NCBI GenBank assembly: GCA_033060915.1
Contig: CM065378.1
Location: 55,361,001 to 55,425,000, forward strand
Origin: Euryodendron excelsum
Taxonomy: Eukaryota; Streptophyta; Magnoliopsida; Ericales; Pentaphylacaceae
Length of the DNA stretch: 64,000 nt
Direction of reading: 5' to 3'
This document shows positions 1 to 12,113 of the stretch, piece by piece; the first letter of the stretch is position 1, and the number at the start of each line of letters is the position of its first letter. Below the pieces are notes generated by a model, which saw only the letters and a list, made by a program, of their open reading frames with translations, ran no database searches and had not been told where the DNA came from. Made by a program: the position numbers and the translations under genes.

Positions 1-892
1 AATCATTCTATCTTGCATTAATTTTGTCATTCAAGTACTTTATTTTCGTAGGTGGACCTTTGTTCACATATTTATTTCATATTATATTAACTGCCATGTA
101 TGTCATAAATATATGGAATAGATAGAATAGATGAGAGTTGTTGGGCCCTTTCCTCTACTTTTTAAAATTTCATACACACACTGCATTGTACATAAGCATT
201 TGCATACTTGCATTCTCTACCTAAATATGTCCCTTCTAGTTAGAAGGGGCAATGGTATATTGGTTGTGGGCAAGATACTATGTCAGTTTCTTCGCCTATG
301 GCCTCTTGATGGTTCCCTCGCTCAGATCACCAACCTATAATGGCACCACCTCAAGGAGTGGGCCTAGGTTTGAAGATTTAGAAACCGAGCCTTCTTAGGA
401 AGCATTAGTAAACCCTCAACCTCATGCTCATGTAGACACCATGCATAGCCAAACCTCTACCGGATTTAAAATACGCGCATCGATTTCAAAACCATGGACG
501 AAGGGGCAACAGTTTTACTTTCTTTTAAGCTTGTCTATTCCTGTTGTTATAATGCTTGTATTTCTACTGGTATAATGCTTATATAACTGCTCATGCATCC
601 ATGTTTACTTTACAATTGTATTCTCTCTCTCTTTACTCTATGCATACACGTTCATGCATTCGATATTCCATGTTAAGACAAGAGTTTCAAAGTAACTCAA
701 GTCATTGCATTTTCATGGATATGATCAACCTAAAGAGAGTGACACCAAGTTCATTTTAAAATCAAAGTTCTAATTACTCCAATCCTTAAGAATTTTCAAA
801 TTCCATCCCTCCGATCACCTCGCGGTCAACATGGGTCTCTTATTTTATTATTTTTTGTCTTTAACAAGCAAAGAAAGAAAAAGAAGGGTAGC
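1..892 (+). mobile_element. Probable 3' internal (non-coding) part of an LTR-A retrotransposon
   Basis: No convincing coding region is visible. The main clue is position: a purine-rich tract (about 869-890, aaagaaagaaaaagaaggg) lies just before the TG that opens the LTR-A copy at 893, as a polypurine tract does before a 3' LTR. This suggests 893 begins the 3' LTR of an element entering from the left, with 1-892 as its 3' untranslated region. Long non-coding 3' regions are known in Tat/Ogre-type Ty3/gypsy elements. Assignment to that lineage is inference only. Confidence 0.35.
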
Positions 893-1856
893 TGTAAGCA
901 CACCATTTTTACCCTCTTAGCAATCTCTAGTCTGTTCGAACTCACATTCAAATTGACATAGATACATTCAAGTCAAAACCAGTTTTCCAAACTCAATCCA
1001 ATCAATCAATCACTTTACAGGCCTACCGAGCTCAACAGAGGCAAAATGACCAAAATGCTCTTGGGGCATTGCTCGGTCTATTTCTAGTGGGCACGTCTTC
1101 CCGAAGATGATAAATCTCTATTTCAATCTCAAATCCAATTTCATTCCAAATCAAATTCGGCATATCTTTCGAGAAAGTTGATCCCTCAAGTGATAAGCCC
1201 ATCCAGTCCAATACATTTTCTAAGAAAATTCTTCTTAACAATAAGTCCCTTCAAACCCATCAACCGAGACAGAATTCAAGTCCCTGAGATGGTACAACGG
1301 TTCACCTTTAGTGCATGTTAGCCCGTCAATGTAGAATGTCCATTATTCGAGAAAGTTGATTCCTCTGATGATAAGCCCATCTAGCAACTTTCCGAGATCA
1401 GGCAGTCTTCGAAATGAACGTGCAACATCAGAGTAGTAGAAACACTCACAAATATCACAACTGTCAGAGTGCCGAAAATTCTTGCAAACAAGTCGATATT
1501 GAAAATTGCGAACAAAATCCCAATGTCACGAGACCAAACTCGCCTTTTAGTCATGACACGTTTACCAAAGGATAAGATGGCTTTGGAAACCAACTCGTCA
1601 CACACCGTCAGAGGGATGGAAACACTCAAAACCCAAGTCAACACCCGTGCTTGCTAGCCGACTTTGGTGAAAAATGACCATACTATCCCTTAGGCCTTTT
1701 TTGGCACGCTTCTTGAGAAAGTACTTAAGTCCTTAGAGCGGCAAGTTCGAATGCCTTCCAGTTGGTTCTGGACCAATTCTGGGACCATCCATTCAAAATG
1801 ACCATTTTGTCCCGAGGCATCCGATTGCCCTCAGGAATCACACCGGCTCTGGGTAT
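893..1856 (+). mobile_element. LTR-A copy 1, left fragment
   Basis: The fragment begins TGTAAGCACACC and matches the starts of three other copies: 6583 on plus, 5562 and about 12113 reading minus. Shared landmarks include the phrase around ACTCACATTCAAAT and repeated 'cgagaaagttgat' blocks. The copy breaks after ...GGGTAT at 1856 and resumes at 5563 with GGTATCAAA. Copy 3 has the uninterrupted equivalent at about 7594 (gggtatcaaa). It is therefore one LTR split by the insertion at 1857-5562. Confidence 0.75.
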
Positions 1857-4800
1857 TGTCACGCCTCGATTTTTTGCACTCGACAAATACAAGTGAGAAA
1901 AACACAGTGCTCTCTCGTTAGAACTCATCCTCCTAGAAAGACGAGTGTGATTAGAATTAGAAATTGATTTGATTAAGGGCTTTTGAAAAAAGTTTGGAGT
2001 CGCCACCTAACTTGATTAAAGTGAATTAGGTCACCAAAAACTAAGTGCAATATGAAGATTAAACTTAAGATTTTTGACAAAGTTTTGAAAACTTCATCAA
2101 CATAGGGTTTTTAAGAAAATAGGTTATTTGGTAACCTTTGAAAAGTTTTAAGCCCATTTTGAAAATAATTCTATTTTGGTCTTTGAAAACAATGATTCTA
2201 GGGTCAGAGGTCGGTTATATGTAGGGAAGACACACTAAGCCATCACTTTACTCCGCTCTTGTGGTACCTACATATCTATTTACCCTAGGTTCACTCATTT
2301 AGAATCTTTGATTAATAAATGTCTAATACTATCCATTTTACAAAAGAACTATATGATGCATAATATGTAGGTGTAAGAAAAAGGTTTGATTTTGAAAAAA
2401 GATTTTGTAGAAAAGATTTGAAGTTTGCAAATAGATTTGAAAAGAAGATTTGATTTTTGAAAGAAGATTTCAAAAATTAGAATTGGAGATTTGAAAATAG
2501 AAACTTGAAAAAGGTTATGACCGCACCCATAAGGGTTGCCTACGTATTCCTTTTGGGAATCAGGTCAGTCGTGGTTTAGACAAGAGTCCGATTGAAAATA
2601 GATATTTTGAGGTTTTGAAAATTTTTATTTGAAAAGGTTTGATTTACAAGAAGGTTTTGATTTGAACTTGAAATAGAAGATTTGAAATTGAACTTAGAAT
2701 TGACTTTGATTTGAAATTAGACTTGAGGATTTGAAATTGATTTTGATTTGAAAAGATTGAACTTGAAAGAAGAACTTGGACTTGATTTGAAAAGATTGAA
2801 ATTTGAAAATATCTTGACTTAAATTGAAGTTTAAAAAACCATCTTGTTTAGGAAGGAGTCTTAGAAAAGGATTGAAGCTTCCTAACTTTGGATTAGGGTT
2901 GAAATATGTAGTTGAATTAGGAAGGTTTGATTTAGATTTGAAAGATTTGATTTTAGAAAGTTGGATTTAGGAAAGGTTCGAATTAGGAAATGTTTGAATT
3001 AGAAAAGTTGGATTTAAGGAAGATTTGCAAACAGATTTGATTTGATTTAAAAAGAATTGACTTAATCACTTGATTTGAATGAATTTAGAAAGTTAGGCTT
3101 AGGAAAGACTAAATTTTTGAAATCTTTGAATTTAGAAAAGTTTCAAAATAGAAGAGTTCCATTTTAGAAAGTTTCATTTGAAGAAAGTTTCATTTTAGGA
3201 TAGTTTTGAATTTAGAAATATGTGAACTTAGGAAAGTTTTGAATTTAGAAAGATTTGATTCCTATTTCCTAAAGTAGAAGATTAGATTTTTATTTCCAAA
3301 AATAGATGATTTAATTTGGTTTCTAAAATTGGTGGATTTGATTTAATTTCCTAAATTGGGAAGACTTGATCTAGTTTTCTAATTTAGAAGATTGGATTTG
3401 GTATGGAGTTGGAAAGATTGAATTTTAGAAATCTTGAATTTGGAAAGCTGTAATTTGGTGTAGAAAAAGAGATTTTGGAAATCTAGGATTTGATATAGAA
3501 GATAGTTTTTGGAAATCTATGATTTGATGCAAAATAAGAAGTCATGTTTTCGGGAAAGAGAACTAAGGTTTCCTAACCATGGAATCTAAAATTTGATGAG
3601 AGTTTTTGGCAAGAAGTTTGAAAAGCAATTTGGAAAGGAGTTTGAATATGGACTTTTGAAAACCTATTGAATATCTCATTTTCCTAAAATGATTCTAACC
3701 ATGAAAAAATTAGAACCATTCTAAGTTGGTGATTTTGAAAACAACATGGATTTGAAATATGGACCAATATGATCACATTGAATATCAAGCTTTCCTAAAA
3801 TAACCCTAACCATGGAATGGCTAGAATCATCGTAAGATCGTGGTTTTGATGAAAAACAATTTAGGGTTTGCATCCAAAATATGGACCTTGATGGTCACAA
3901 TGAATATAACACTTTTCTAAAATAATCCTAACCATGGATTGACTAGAATCACTTTAGGATTGTGATTTTGATAAACAAGTTTGAAAAAGATATTTTGAAT
4001 GCAAGTTTTGAAAAAGTATTTTGAAGCAAGTTTGAAAACAAATTTGAATGGATGTATGATATGCACAATGCAAGTAAGGTCGTGAACATATAAGGTTAGG
4101 TTTTACCACATAATCAAGGGGGCCGAATCCACATGGTCTAAGGTTGAACTAAAAGAAAGCCCCTGACACGGTGACTTTCAACAATCCTTTCTACACATGA
4201 ATCGGGGAGTCCCTTGTTTAAAGCATACAAGAAAGGAAGGTAAAAGATGAGGGATTGAAATAGAAGAAAATCCAAGTGGGTTAAGAAAGAGAAAAGAGAG
4301 GGGGAAAGTACATAAACATAAAAAGAAAACCAACCTCAAATTCTTCTTGCTTTATTTGCTTTGCTTTAATTGGACCTCGAGAGTTTCAAACTTGCAGCAC
4401 TTGAGTCTTCAATGGCTTGCTTTGAGACTGGTGTATGAGTGTATGGAGTGTGTATAAGCTAGAGTTAGAGTGTATGGAGGCTAGGGCTTGAAGAGACTTG
4501 AGGAAATTAGGGTTTGGAGAGGATTCGAACTCTGTTTTCAGAGAGGTAGTGTTTCTGGACTGAGATTGCAAACTCTTTTCATGCAGGGGGAGGGTCTGTA
4601 TTTATAGACACAAGAATAGCCTGGTGCCTATTGTACTGGTACTAGGACAAAAATCCTACTAGGCTAATTTTGGCTTGGCGCCACTGCTAGTGGCGCCAGC
4701 CATTTAGGAAAGTTTTAAGGACAGCAAGAAATGTATGTTTCGACCCTTAATACACAAGGCAAAAGATTTGGGCACCTGTACTAATGATTACCATGTAATT

Positions 4801-5562
4801 TTTGGCTTGACTTTACTAGGAGTGACTCCAAAAAGTCCGAGAATGTTCTGGGAAGCCAAGAATGATCCAGAAGGCCAAAAATGGGTATAAACCCTTAAAA
4901 TCGTGTCTTAAGGGTAATAGGCTTGAAAAATAATATCGGGATTGTTAAAATGGTCGACCGAGCCACTAAGGGCAAAACGGTCAATTAGACCAAAAAACCA
5001 CCAAAATGGACTCGGGGCCACCCATGAGAAGGCTTGAAGGTTAGAAACACTATTAAGAATGTTTCAAGGGATTTCCAATTTGATATCCAAAGTCGGCTTA
5101 ATTGGAAAAAGGTGACCAGCCCACCAGGGGCAAAACGATCATTTTGCACCGAACTTGTTGGAATAGACTCGGAATGATTCGAAAAGGTGTTGGAAGGTCA
5201 GGAATCCTAATATGAGCATCCTCTGGAGGTTACCAGTTTGATACCCAAAACTGGTGTTGTTCTCAAAGGTAATCGGATGCCTAGGGGCAAAATGATCATT
5301 TTGACCGGATGCTCCTGGAATTGGTCCGGGGGCGACTGGATGACACTAGAATATGATAGATTATCTCTAAGAGAATCTTGGAAGGGTGGGTTTACCGCTC
5401 TAAGGTTCTAGGTACTTTTTAAGAAGTGTGCCATATTGAAAGTAACCCGTGGACTAGATTGGAGTTTGAAGGGCCGGTTGGGGTCTGAATGTGCATGTGA
5501 TGTTTGGAAGTGAGCACGGTCAGACCGGAGATCGTCGAGTAGGAAAAAATGGGGTGCTTACA
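1857..5562 (-). mobile_element. LTR-A copy 2: complete solo LTR nested in copy 1
   Basis: Read on the minus strand, the 3706-bp insert starts TGTAAGCACCCC (5562) and ends GAGGCGTGACA (1857), giving TG...CA ends. The 5-bp sequence GGTAT occurs immediately on both sides (1852-1856 and 5563-5567), a typical LTR-element target duplication. A TATA box lies about 960 bp in (4599-4606), and a GGAGTCGCCACC block lies near the 3' end (about 2004-2015 on plus). No gag-pol, PBS or second LTR is inside, so it is best read as a very long solo LTR. The middle third is low-complexity, rich in tttgaa/gatttg words. Confidence 0.8.
4599..4606 (-). promoter_or_regulatory. TATA box of LTR-A copy 2, with upstream palindrome
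   Basis: On the minus strand the sequence reads TATAAATA, followed by a C-rich run and TGCATGAAAAGAG. About 70 bp upstream in LTR sense lies the palindrome GGCGCCACTGCTAGTGGCGCC (4677-4697), in the same place as in copies 1 and 3. Position and conservation support an LTR promoter; activity is not shown. Confidence 0.55.
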
Positions 5563-6582
5563 GGTATCAAACCAGTAACTTCCTGAGGATGCTTCTAATA
5601 GTATTCTCAATCTTCCAGCACCTTTCCAAAACATTCCGAATCCATTCCGATAAGTTCGGTGCAAAATAACCATTTCGCCCCTAGTAGGCCGGTCTCCTTT
5701 TCCAACTATACCGATTCTAGGTATCAAACCGGCAATCTCCCGTAACACTCTAGATAGTGTTTCTAATCTTCAAGCCTTCGCACGGGTCATTCCAAGTCCA
5801 TTCCGGTGCGTTCCTAGTTTGATTGGTCGTTTTGCCCCTAGCGAGTCGATCAGCCTTTCCAAACATTCCGGCATTGCTTTCTAAGTCCGTTACTCCTGGG
5901 ACACTATTTTGAGGGTTTCTGCTTATTTCCGGCCTTCCGAATCATTCTTGGCCTCCCGAATCATTCCCAGACCTGCTCGAGTAACTCCAAGTGAAGCCAA
6001 ACCAAAAATTGCATGGTAATCACTAATACGTGGACCCAAATCTTTTGCCTTGCGTATTAAGGGTCGAAAGATATGTTTCTTGCCGCCCTAAAGACTTTCC
6101 TAAGTGGTTGGCACTGCTAGCAGTGGTGCCACTAGGACTTTAGCCCTAGTGCCACTACAACAGGCGCTAGGCTATTTTTATGTCTATAAATACAAACCCT
6201 TTTCCTGCGTGAAAAGAATCTGCAAACTCAGTCCAAAAACTTTATCTCTCAAAATTCAGAGCTCGAAGTCTCTCCAAACCGTATCCCTCTCTAGCCTCTT
6301 CAAGCCCTAACCTCCATTTATTCAAACCCTAACATCCATACATTCTTTATACTTAAACACAAGCCTCCAAAGCCTCCATTGAAGACTCAAGGAGCTGGAA
6401 CTTCAAGGTTCTTAAAGTCCAAATAAAGCAAGAATAAGACAAAGTAGGCTTTCGATTTATATTTATGTAATTCCCCCTTTCTCTTCTTCCTCCTAACTCA
6501 CTTGGGTTTTCTTCTATTTTAATCCCCCATCTTCTACCTCCTCCTCTTGAATGCTTAAACAAGGGACTCCCCGATTCATGCT
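5563..6582 (+). mobile_element. LTR-A copy 1, right fragment
   Basis: This continues the LTR interrupted at 1856, starting with the second GGTAT copy. It contains the shared promoter block (palindrome 6110-6130, TATA 6185-6192) and a downstream region matching copy 2 read in reverse and copy 3. It ends abruptly after CCGATTCATGC, where copy 3 begins with TGTAAACACCC at 6583. Copy 3 shows what should follow (gattcatgcgtaggaagg at about 8741), so copy 1 is truncated or interrupted here. Its remaining part is not found in the window. Confidence 0.72.
6185..6192 (+). promoter_or_regulatory. TATA box of LTR-A copy 1
   Basis: TATAAATA is followed by a C-rich run and CCTGCGTGAAAAGAA, matching the equivalent positions of copies 2 and 3. 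A near-perfect palindrome (GGCACTGCTAGCAGTGGTGCC, 6110-6130) sits upstream. Confidence 0.55.
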
Positions 6583-8144
6583 TGTAAACACCCAATTTTT
6601 GCCCACTCAATAATCTCTGGTCCGTCCAGACTCACATTCAAATCAACACAAACATATTCAAAGTCCAAATCAACTTTCCAGACTTAATTCAATCAATTAA
6701 TCGCTTCACGGGCCCAACAGGCCCAATTGAGGTAAAATACCCTTATGGCATCACTCGGTCCAAATCCAAATGGCACGTCTTCCTAAAGACTGTAAGTCCC
6801 CATTTCAATCTCAATTCCAAGTTCAAGATCTAATTCAAATCTAATTCTGATTAAATCCGGCATGTCTTTCGAGAAAGTTGATCTCTCAAGCGGTAAGTCT
6901 ATCCAATCCGGTGCGTTTTTTGAGAAAACTCTTCAAAACGGTAAGTCCCTTTAAACCCGACGACCAGGATGGAACCCAAGTCCCTGAGATGGTAGAACGG
7001 TCCACCTTTGGTGCCTACTAGGCCGCCAATAAAGAATGTCCGTTATTCGGCACGTCTTTTGAGAAAGTTGATTCCTTAGACGATAAGTCCACCTAGCAGC
7101 TTCCCAAGATTAGGTAATCTCCAGAATGAACGTGAACCGTCAGACTAGTGAAAACACTTGTAAACATTGCAACCATCAAAGTGGCAGAAGCACTTGTAAA
7201 TAGGTTGACATTGGGAATTACCAACAAAGCCCCTATGTCACAGGACCAAACTCGCCTCTTGGTTGTGACTCGTTTACCAAAGGACGAGATACCTTTGGAA
7301 ACCAACTCATCATAGAACGTTAGAGTGGTAGAAGCACTTAAAACCCAGGTCAACACCAGTTCCTACTAGCGCACTCTAGTGAAAAATGACCAAATTGCCC
7401 CTTGGGCCTTTTTGGCACGCTTTTTGAAAAATACCTAAATCCTCAAAGTGGTAAGTCCACCATTCCAAGACTATCCCAAATACAATCCTGCAAGTTCAAG
7501 TGCCTTCCAGTCGATTTTGGACAAATTTCGAGACTATCCGATCAAAATAATCATTTTTCCCCTAGGTATCCAATCACCTTGGGAACTACACCATCTTTGG
7601 GTATCAAATTGGTAACCTCTAAGGGATGCTCCTAATAGTATTTCCGACCTTCCGATACATTTTCGGATCATTCCGAGTCAATTCCGGTAAGCCTGATGCA
7701 AAATAACCATTTTACCCCTAGTGGGCTAGTCGCCTTTCTAACTACGCCGACTCTGGGTATCAAACCGGCAACTTCCTAGAACACTCTAGGTAGTGTTTCT
7801 AAGCTAAAAGCCTTCTTCTGGGATATTCTGAGTCTATCTCGGTAGTTTTCTAGTCCGATTGACCGTTTTGCCCCTAATGGCCCGGTCGACCTTTCCAAAA
7901 AATCTTGACATTATTTTTCAAGTTTACTACCCCCGAGACACTATTCTAAGAGTTTCTACCCATTTCTGGTCTTCCAGCCCATTCCCGACCTCCCGGATTA
8001 TTCCTGGACTTTTTGGAGTCACTCTTAGTGGAACTAAGCCAAAAATTGCATGGTAGTCACTAAGACAGACGCCCAAATCTTTTGCTTGCATGCCAAGGGT
8101 CAAAGATATATTTCTTGCCACCTTAAAAGGTTTCCAAAGTGGTT

Positions 8145-8307
8145 GGTGCCACTAGTAATGGCACCAAGCCAACATTTGGCTTAGCGCTACTCCTAGTGGT
8201 GCCAGTGTATTTTTTAGCCTAGCTCCACTCCTAGTGGAGCCAATGTCTTTTTTGGCTTGGAGAGGCGCCAGTGTATTTTTTAGCCTAGCGCCACTGCAAC
8301 AGGCGTC
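8145..8307 (+). repeat. Expanded palindrome cluster upstream of the LTR-A copy 3 TATA box
   Basis: The single GGCGCC-type palindrome of copies 1 and 2 is present here as four or more degenerate versions: 8145-8165, 8183-8203, 8221-8241 (agctccactcctagtggagcc), and partial ones to 8307. They are separated by 'tgtattttttagcct'-like spacers. The array ends about 20 bp before the TATA box. Confidence 0.6.
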
Positions 8308-8325
8308 AGGTCTGTATAAGTTGTC

Positions 8326-8333
8326 TATAAATA
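8326..8333 (+). promoter_or_regulatory. TATA box of LTR-A copy 3
   Basis: TATAAATA is followed by tagagcctccccctgcg, the same context as in copies 1 and 2. It lies 1.74 kb from the LTR start, farther than in copy 2 (0.96 kb). Confidence 0.55.
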
Positions 8334-9169
8334 TAGAGCCTCCCCCTGCGTAAAAAGAGTCGGCAATCTAAGTCTAAAAACTCCGTCTCTTGATATACAG
8401 ATCTCGAACTCTCTCCAAACCCTAGTTTTCTTAGGCAACTTCAAACCCTAGCCTCCATACACTTTAACCCTAGCTTACATACACTTAATAAACTCCTATA
8501 TAAGCCGCCAAGCTAAACATTGAAGACTCAAGGTGCTACAATCTCAAAGTTCTCGAAAATAAAAGTGAAGTAAAGCAAATAAAGCAAGCAAATCAAAGAA
8601 GACACAAGGTTAGATTTCTATTTACGTTTATGCAATTCTCCCCTCTCTCTTCTCTCTCCTAACCCACTTGGGTTCTCTTCTAGTTTAATCCTCATCTTCT
8701 ACCGCCCTTTCTTCCATACTTAAAACAAGGGACTCCTCGATTCATGCGTAGGAAGGACTATTGAAAGTTATTGTGTCGGGGCCTTTCTCTTAGTTTAACC
8801 TTAGACTGTGTGGATTCAGCCCCCTTGATTATGTGGTCAAGCCTAAATCTTGTATGTTCACGACCCTATTACATTGTGCATATCATGTTCATACATTCAT
8901 CCAAAATTGTTTTCCAAACTTGTTTTCAAAACTTGCATCAAAACCCTTTTCAAAACTTGCATTAAAATCTTCTCTTTCAAAATCACAATCCTAAGGCGAT
9001 TCTAGCCATTCCATGGTTAGAGATGCTTTAGAAAAGTGTTATATTTAATGAGACCAATATGGTCCATATTTTCAAATCCTTGTTGTTTTCAAAATCACAA
9101 TCCTAGAATGGTTCTAATCTTCTTATAGTTAGAATCATTTTAGGAAAGTGAGATATTTTTAGAAACTTA

Positions 9170-9400
9170 CAAACCCTAGGTTAACTTAACCCTAGTTATC
9201 CAACCTTAGATTAACCTAACCCAAGTTAGTTAACTCTAGGTTACCTTAACCCTAGGTTAGTTAACCCTAGGTCAACCAAACCTTAGGTTAACCTAATCTT
9301 AGTTAGTTAACCCTAGGTCCCCTCAACCCTTGGTGAACCTAACCCTAGTTAGTTATCCCTAGTGGACCTAACCCTAGTTACCTTAACCAAGGTTAGTTGA
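9170..9400 (+). repeat. Degenerate AACCCTAGGTTA minisatellite inside LTR-A copy 3
   Basis: About fifteen variants of AACCCTAG are mixed with ttaacctaa/gttagttaa spacers. It resembles plant telomere sequence (CCCTAAA) but has the wrong unit and period, so it is not an interstitial telomere. It lies in the part of the LTR where copy 2 is shorter. Confidence 0.7.
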
Positions 9401-11147
9401 ACTTCAAGGCTCCAACTCAAAGGCCCTTTTTAAACCCTTTTCAATTACAAAATCACTTGCATGGCATGCATTAAAAAAGATCCTACTCTCCTAAGTTTTC
9501 AAAAATCTTTTCAAATACTCTCATATTCTATCTTCAAAAATGCTTCCAAAAAGTTCTCTTAAACTTGTCTTGACTAAAATGGCTAGACACTTAACATTTT
9601 TCAAAAACTATTTTCAAAATGTTTTAAAAAATTCACAACCCTAAATTGTCCCTAACCCTTTATGGTTAGGGATTCCAAGGAAAGGTGATACATTAAATAC
9701 AACCTTCAAGATTGTCCATATTAGAGTTCTAAAACCCTAAGTATTTTCAAAAACCCTTTTTCGAAAAATGATTTTCAAACATCACATTCTTGAAGCAACC
9801 CCAATCCTTCCATGGTTAGTATTGATCAAGTATAAGTGAGATATTTAAGAAGGGTTCTATAACCTTAAAGTTTTAAAAACCAAAAAGAGAAGTTTCTAGC
9901 CCCTTTTTCAAAATCGTTTTCAAAACTCATAGCCCTAAAGGAGTTTCGTTCCTCAATGACTAACCTCTTAAAGGTAATAAAATATTAAACATGACCTTCA
10001 TAAGGTATTCAAACACAACTTTCAAAAGCTATTCGAAGACAAGTTCATAAGAGCATTTACAATCTAAACTCTACCTCCAAAGTTTTCAAAACAAGACTTT
10101 AAAACATTTTCAAAACTCCTTTGAGTTGTTTCAAAACATTTCCAAAACTTCCTTGAGTTGTTCCAAAATATTGTCAAAACTTCCTTGAGTTGTTTAAAAA
10201 ACATTTCAAAACTCCATTGAGTTAATTTAAAAAATCGTTTAAAATCATCTTCAAACCCGATTTCAAAAAAACATTTCAAACATCTCAAGTCCTACTTTAA
10301 AGGCATTTTTCAAAACTCTCGAGTTCTCTTTTTTTTTACAAAGACCTCAAAGCGTCTTCAAACCTTTTCAAAGACCTCAATGTGTCTTTAAAACATTCCA
10401 AAGGCCCCAATCTGCCTTTTTTCTATTAGGCCCTTTTCCGAACTACGAGTGACCTAATTCTCACCAAATGAGATACGTAGGCAACCTAAAATGGTGCAGT
10501 CACAACTTTTATTTCAGCCCAAGTTTCCTTTTCAAAAGTTTCTATTAATTCAAGGTTTCTATCGCAAATCCTTCCAAAACTTTCGTATTTTCAAACATTG
10601 TTTCTCAAAACTTGCATCATGCATCATTCATTCAGAAAGTAATGACCAATCCCATTTTTTAAAATTCTAAAATGGATATTAAGTGGATAATAGTAACCGG
10701 TTATTCAAGTGAGTGAATTAACGGTGATTAGACATGTAAGTACCGAAAGGGCAGGGTAGGGTGATGATATTAGGATATCTTCCATACACATAAACAACCT
10801 TCGAATGATAGATTTTTATTTTAAAGATCAAAATCGGAGTCACATTTTCAAAAGGTCATTAAGACTTCTTTTCCAAAAACCTTCTTAAAAAGGACATTTT
10901 CAAAACCATTTCAAAAAATCTAAGTTTAGTCTTCTGTTTATACTAAGTTTTAGGTAACCTAACACATTTTTAGCTATGTTAGGTGGCGACTCCCTTTTCT
11001 TTCTTTTTTTCAAAAAGCCCTTAAATCAAATCAAGTTTTCAAGTTTAAACCCCGTTGCACTTGTCCTTTCAAAAGGATGACTTCTAATAAGAGAGTATCA
11101 TTCTTTTTTTTTTTTTTAGCTAAGATGGCTTTGTTTAAAAATCGGGG

Positions 11148-12113
11148 CCGAAAGGGCAAAACGGTCATTTTGATTGGATGGTTTTGGAATTGAACAGGAG
11201 TTGACTAGAAGGCACTTGGACATGTTGGATTGTCTTTGGGACAATCGTAAAGAATGGACTTACCGCTTTGAGGGTTTAGGTACTTTCTCAAAAAGCATGT
11301 TGAAAAGGCCCAAGGGGCAGTTTGGTTATTTTTCACAGAAGTCGGCTAGCAAGCACTGGTGTTGATCAGAGTTTTGAGTGTTTTCGCCACTCTGATGGTG
11401 TGTGACGAGTTAGTTTTCAAAGGTATCATATCCTTCGATAAATTTGTAATGGCCAAGAGGCGTGTTGGGTCCCATGACATAGGAGTTTTGTTGGCAATTT
11501 TCAATGTCAACCTGTTTGTGAGTATTTTTGCCACTCTAACGGTTGCGATGTTTGTGAGTATTTTCGTCACACTGACACGGTGTGCGTTCATTCCAGAGAC
11601 TGCCTAATCTTAAGAAGTTGTTAGATGGTCATATCATGTGAGGGATCAATTTTCTTGAAAGACGTGCCAGATAACGGAGATTCTACATTGGCGGGCTAGC
11701 AGGCGCTAGAAGTGAACTGTTCTACCATCTCGAGGACTTGGTTTCCATCCCAGTCAAGAGGTTTGAAGGGATTTATCGTTCTGAGGAGTTTTCTCAGTAA
11801 ACGTGCCGGAATGGATGAACTTACCGTCTAAAGAATTAGCTTTCTCGAAAGACGTGTCAGTTTGAATTTGGTTGGTCTGGAATTGAGATTGAAATTGGGA
11901 CTTACTATCTTTTAGAAGACGTGCCAACTAGAATTGGATCGAGTAATACCTTAAAAGTATTTTGGTCGTTTAGCTTCTATTGGACTTGGTGGGCCCACAA
12001 AGTGATTGATTGACTAGAAAGCTGGTTTAGACTTGAATGTATCTGTGTTGATTTGAATGTGAGTCTAGTCGGTCGAAGATTGTCTAGCAGGCAAAAATAA
12101 GGTGCTTGTAAGT
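11148..12113 (-). mobile_element. LTR-A copy 4, 5' fragment in inverted orientation
   Basis: Read on minus from about 12113, the sequence starts ACAAGCACCTTATTTTTG and tracks the first ~920 bp of LTR-A (compare 893-1812), including the ACTCACATTCAAAT landmark. It stops at about 11148, after the equivalent of 'ccattttgtccc'. Its outer end joins the decayed chromovirus polyprotein, so the LTR-A block appears to have landed in that element. No target duplication was found on this side. Confidence 0.68.

Larger units (their letters stand above)
6583..11147 (+). mobile_element. LTR-A copy 3, nearly full length
   Basis: The copy starts TGTAAACACCC and follows the LTR-A order: ~1.7 kb upstream region, promoter (TATA 8326-8333), the gattcatgcgtagg block, a long low-complexity TTTTCAAAA-rich middle, and the reverse-complement GGAGTCGCCACC block (about 10981-10994). 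It ends ...AAAATCGGGGC at about 11147, just short of the expected GTGACA. At about 4.57 kb it is longer than copy 2, mainly from expansion of palindromes before the TATA box and an AACCCTAG array (9170-9400). No coding domains were seen. Its right end abuts an oppositely oriented LTR-A start fragment. Confidence 0.7.

Noticed and set aside
893..5562. A single DNA transposon with ~1-kb terminal inverted repeats
   Set aside because: The exact GGTAT duplication at 1852/5563 and continuation of copy 1 after 5563 show a nested LTR insertion instead.
9170..9400. Interstitial telomere
   Set aside because: Units are AACCCTAG/GTTA mixtures of variable length, not tandem CCCTAAA.
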